Positions 63,813 to 64,000 of a stretch of DNA of 64,000 nucleotides are shown here, piece by piece. Source of the DNA: Basidiobolus meristosporus CBS 931.73 (Eukaryota > Basidiobolomycota > Basidiobolomycetes > Basidiobolales > Basidiobolaceae); assembly GCA_002104905.1 (NCBI GenBank), contig MCFE01000400.1, positions 1 to 64,000 of the forward strand, written 5' to 3'. How positions within the stretch are numbered: position 1 is the first letter of the stretch; every line of letters begins with the position of its first letter. A program made the translations under genes and the position numbers. The notes below the pieces were generated by a model. That model was not told where the DNA came from. It ran no database searches and worked only from the letters and a program-made list of their open reading frames with translations.

Positions 63813-64000
63813 ATGCCCAATTGCACACCCACATCATTTCTGGCTTCGCTAGTAACTTGCTTCCTTATCGCTGTTATAACCATTATTCAGGTGGATAGTA
63901 AGTATTTTCATTGAAATACTTGCATTGTTTTCTTTGATTGATAATGTAACCTTATTATACAAGAAAGGTAAAGGGCTCCTACCTCAATCTGTATTAGAGG
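63813..64000 (+). CDS. First exon of a membrane or secreted protein, truncated by the window end
   Basis: ATG 63813 gives MPNCTPTSFLASLVTCFLIAVITIIQVDS, one hydrophobic segment, up to a strong donor GTAAGT at 63898. The gene continues beyond the window. TATAAAA lies about 104 bases upstream. Its architecture (short N-terminal membrane exon, then intron) resembles the gene at 62548, but the sequences are not clearly related. Confidence 0.4.

Noticed and set aside
1-64000. CRISPR arrays, bacterial operons, rRNA genes
   Set aside because: No regularly spaced short repeats, ribosomal sequences or polycistronic bacterial-type arrangements were seen. All gene signals are eukaryotic.

Overview
The window looks like a nuclear chromosome segment of a filamentous fungus. 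Genes are short and compact with 51-71 base introns (GT..AG, some with GCTAAC-type branch points), TATA boxes and AATAAA signals. There is a fungal myotubularin, an MFS sugar porter, a berberine-bridge-type FAD oxidase and many fungal-type transposons. A plant-like array of exact 35-residue PPR repeats and Plavaka/TNP2-like transposases would fit an early-diverging lineage such as Mucoromycota. That placement is an inference with low confidence.

The window has two compartments. Bases 1 to about 38,490 are AT-rich, visibly poor in CpG and made almost wholly of mobile-element debris. The commonest component is a composite element seen in three large copies (about 600-11,000, 19,200-24,260 and 26,350-31,150) plus fragments. 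A Plavaka/TNP2-like transposase gene lies on one strand. A second gene, here called ORF-B, encodes a coiled-coil, internally repeated protein and is read divergently from a shared intergenic region of about 200 bases. All copies are broken. Other insertions are nested in them: a degenerate Ty3/gypsy element with a 5-base target duplication, a gypsy-type solo LTR, a copia solo LTR inside a MITE, a Harbinger-like transposase with a related fold-back MITE, and a decayed Ty1/copia element. The compartment ends in a complete Ty3/gypsy element (33,090-38,491) with one intact 1449-residue Gag-Pol. Its LTRs differ at three of 310 positions, and it sits 11 bases upstream of a tRNA gene.

From the tRNA onward the DNA is CpG-normal and gene-bearing. 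Bases 39,300-45,600 hold a cluster of eight small secreted-protein genes: five paralogues of an unrecognised roughly 102-residue Thr-rich family (two encode identical proteins), two identical 81-residue eight-cysteine proteins in tandem, and one 40-residue basic peptide. Housekeeping-type genes follow: a dual-specificity phosphatase with a MAPK-docking-like motif, a seven-exon myotubularin phosphatase, an intronless mitochondrial-type PPR protein, a seven-helix membrane protein, a secreted FAD-linked oxidase, a decayed zinc alcohol dehydrogenase, a GNAT acetyltransferase, an MFS sugar transporter, a small membrane protein with PPxY motifs, and the first exon of another membrane protein at the right edge.

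I found no operons, CRISPR arrays or bacterial features. The most interesting parts are the secreted-protein cluster at the compartment border, the divergent two-gene transposon family, the tRNA-proximal gypsy insertion and the readable PPR array.
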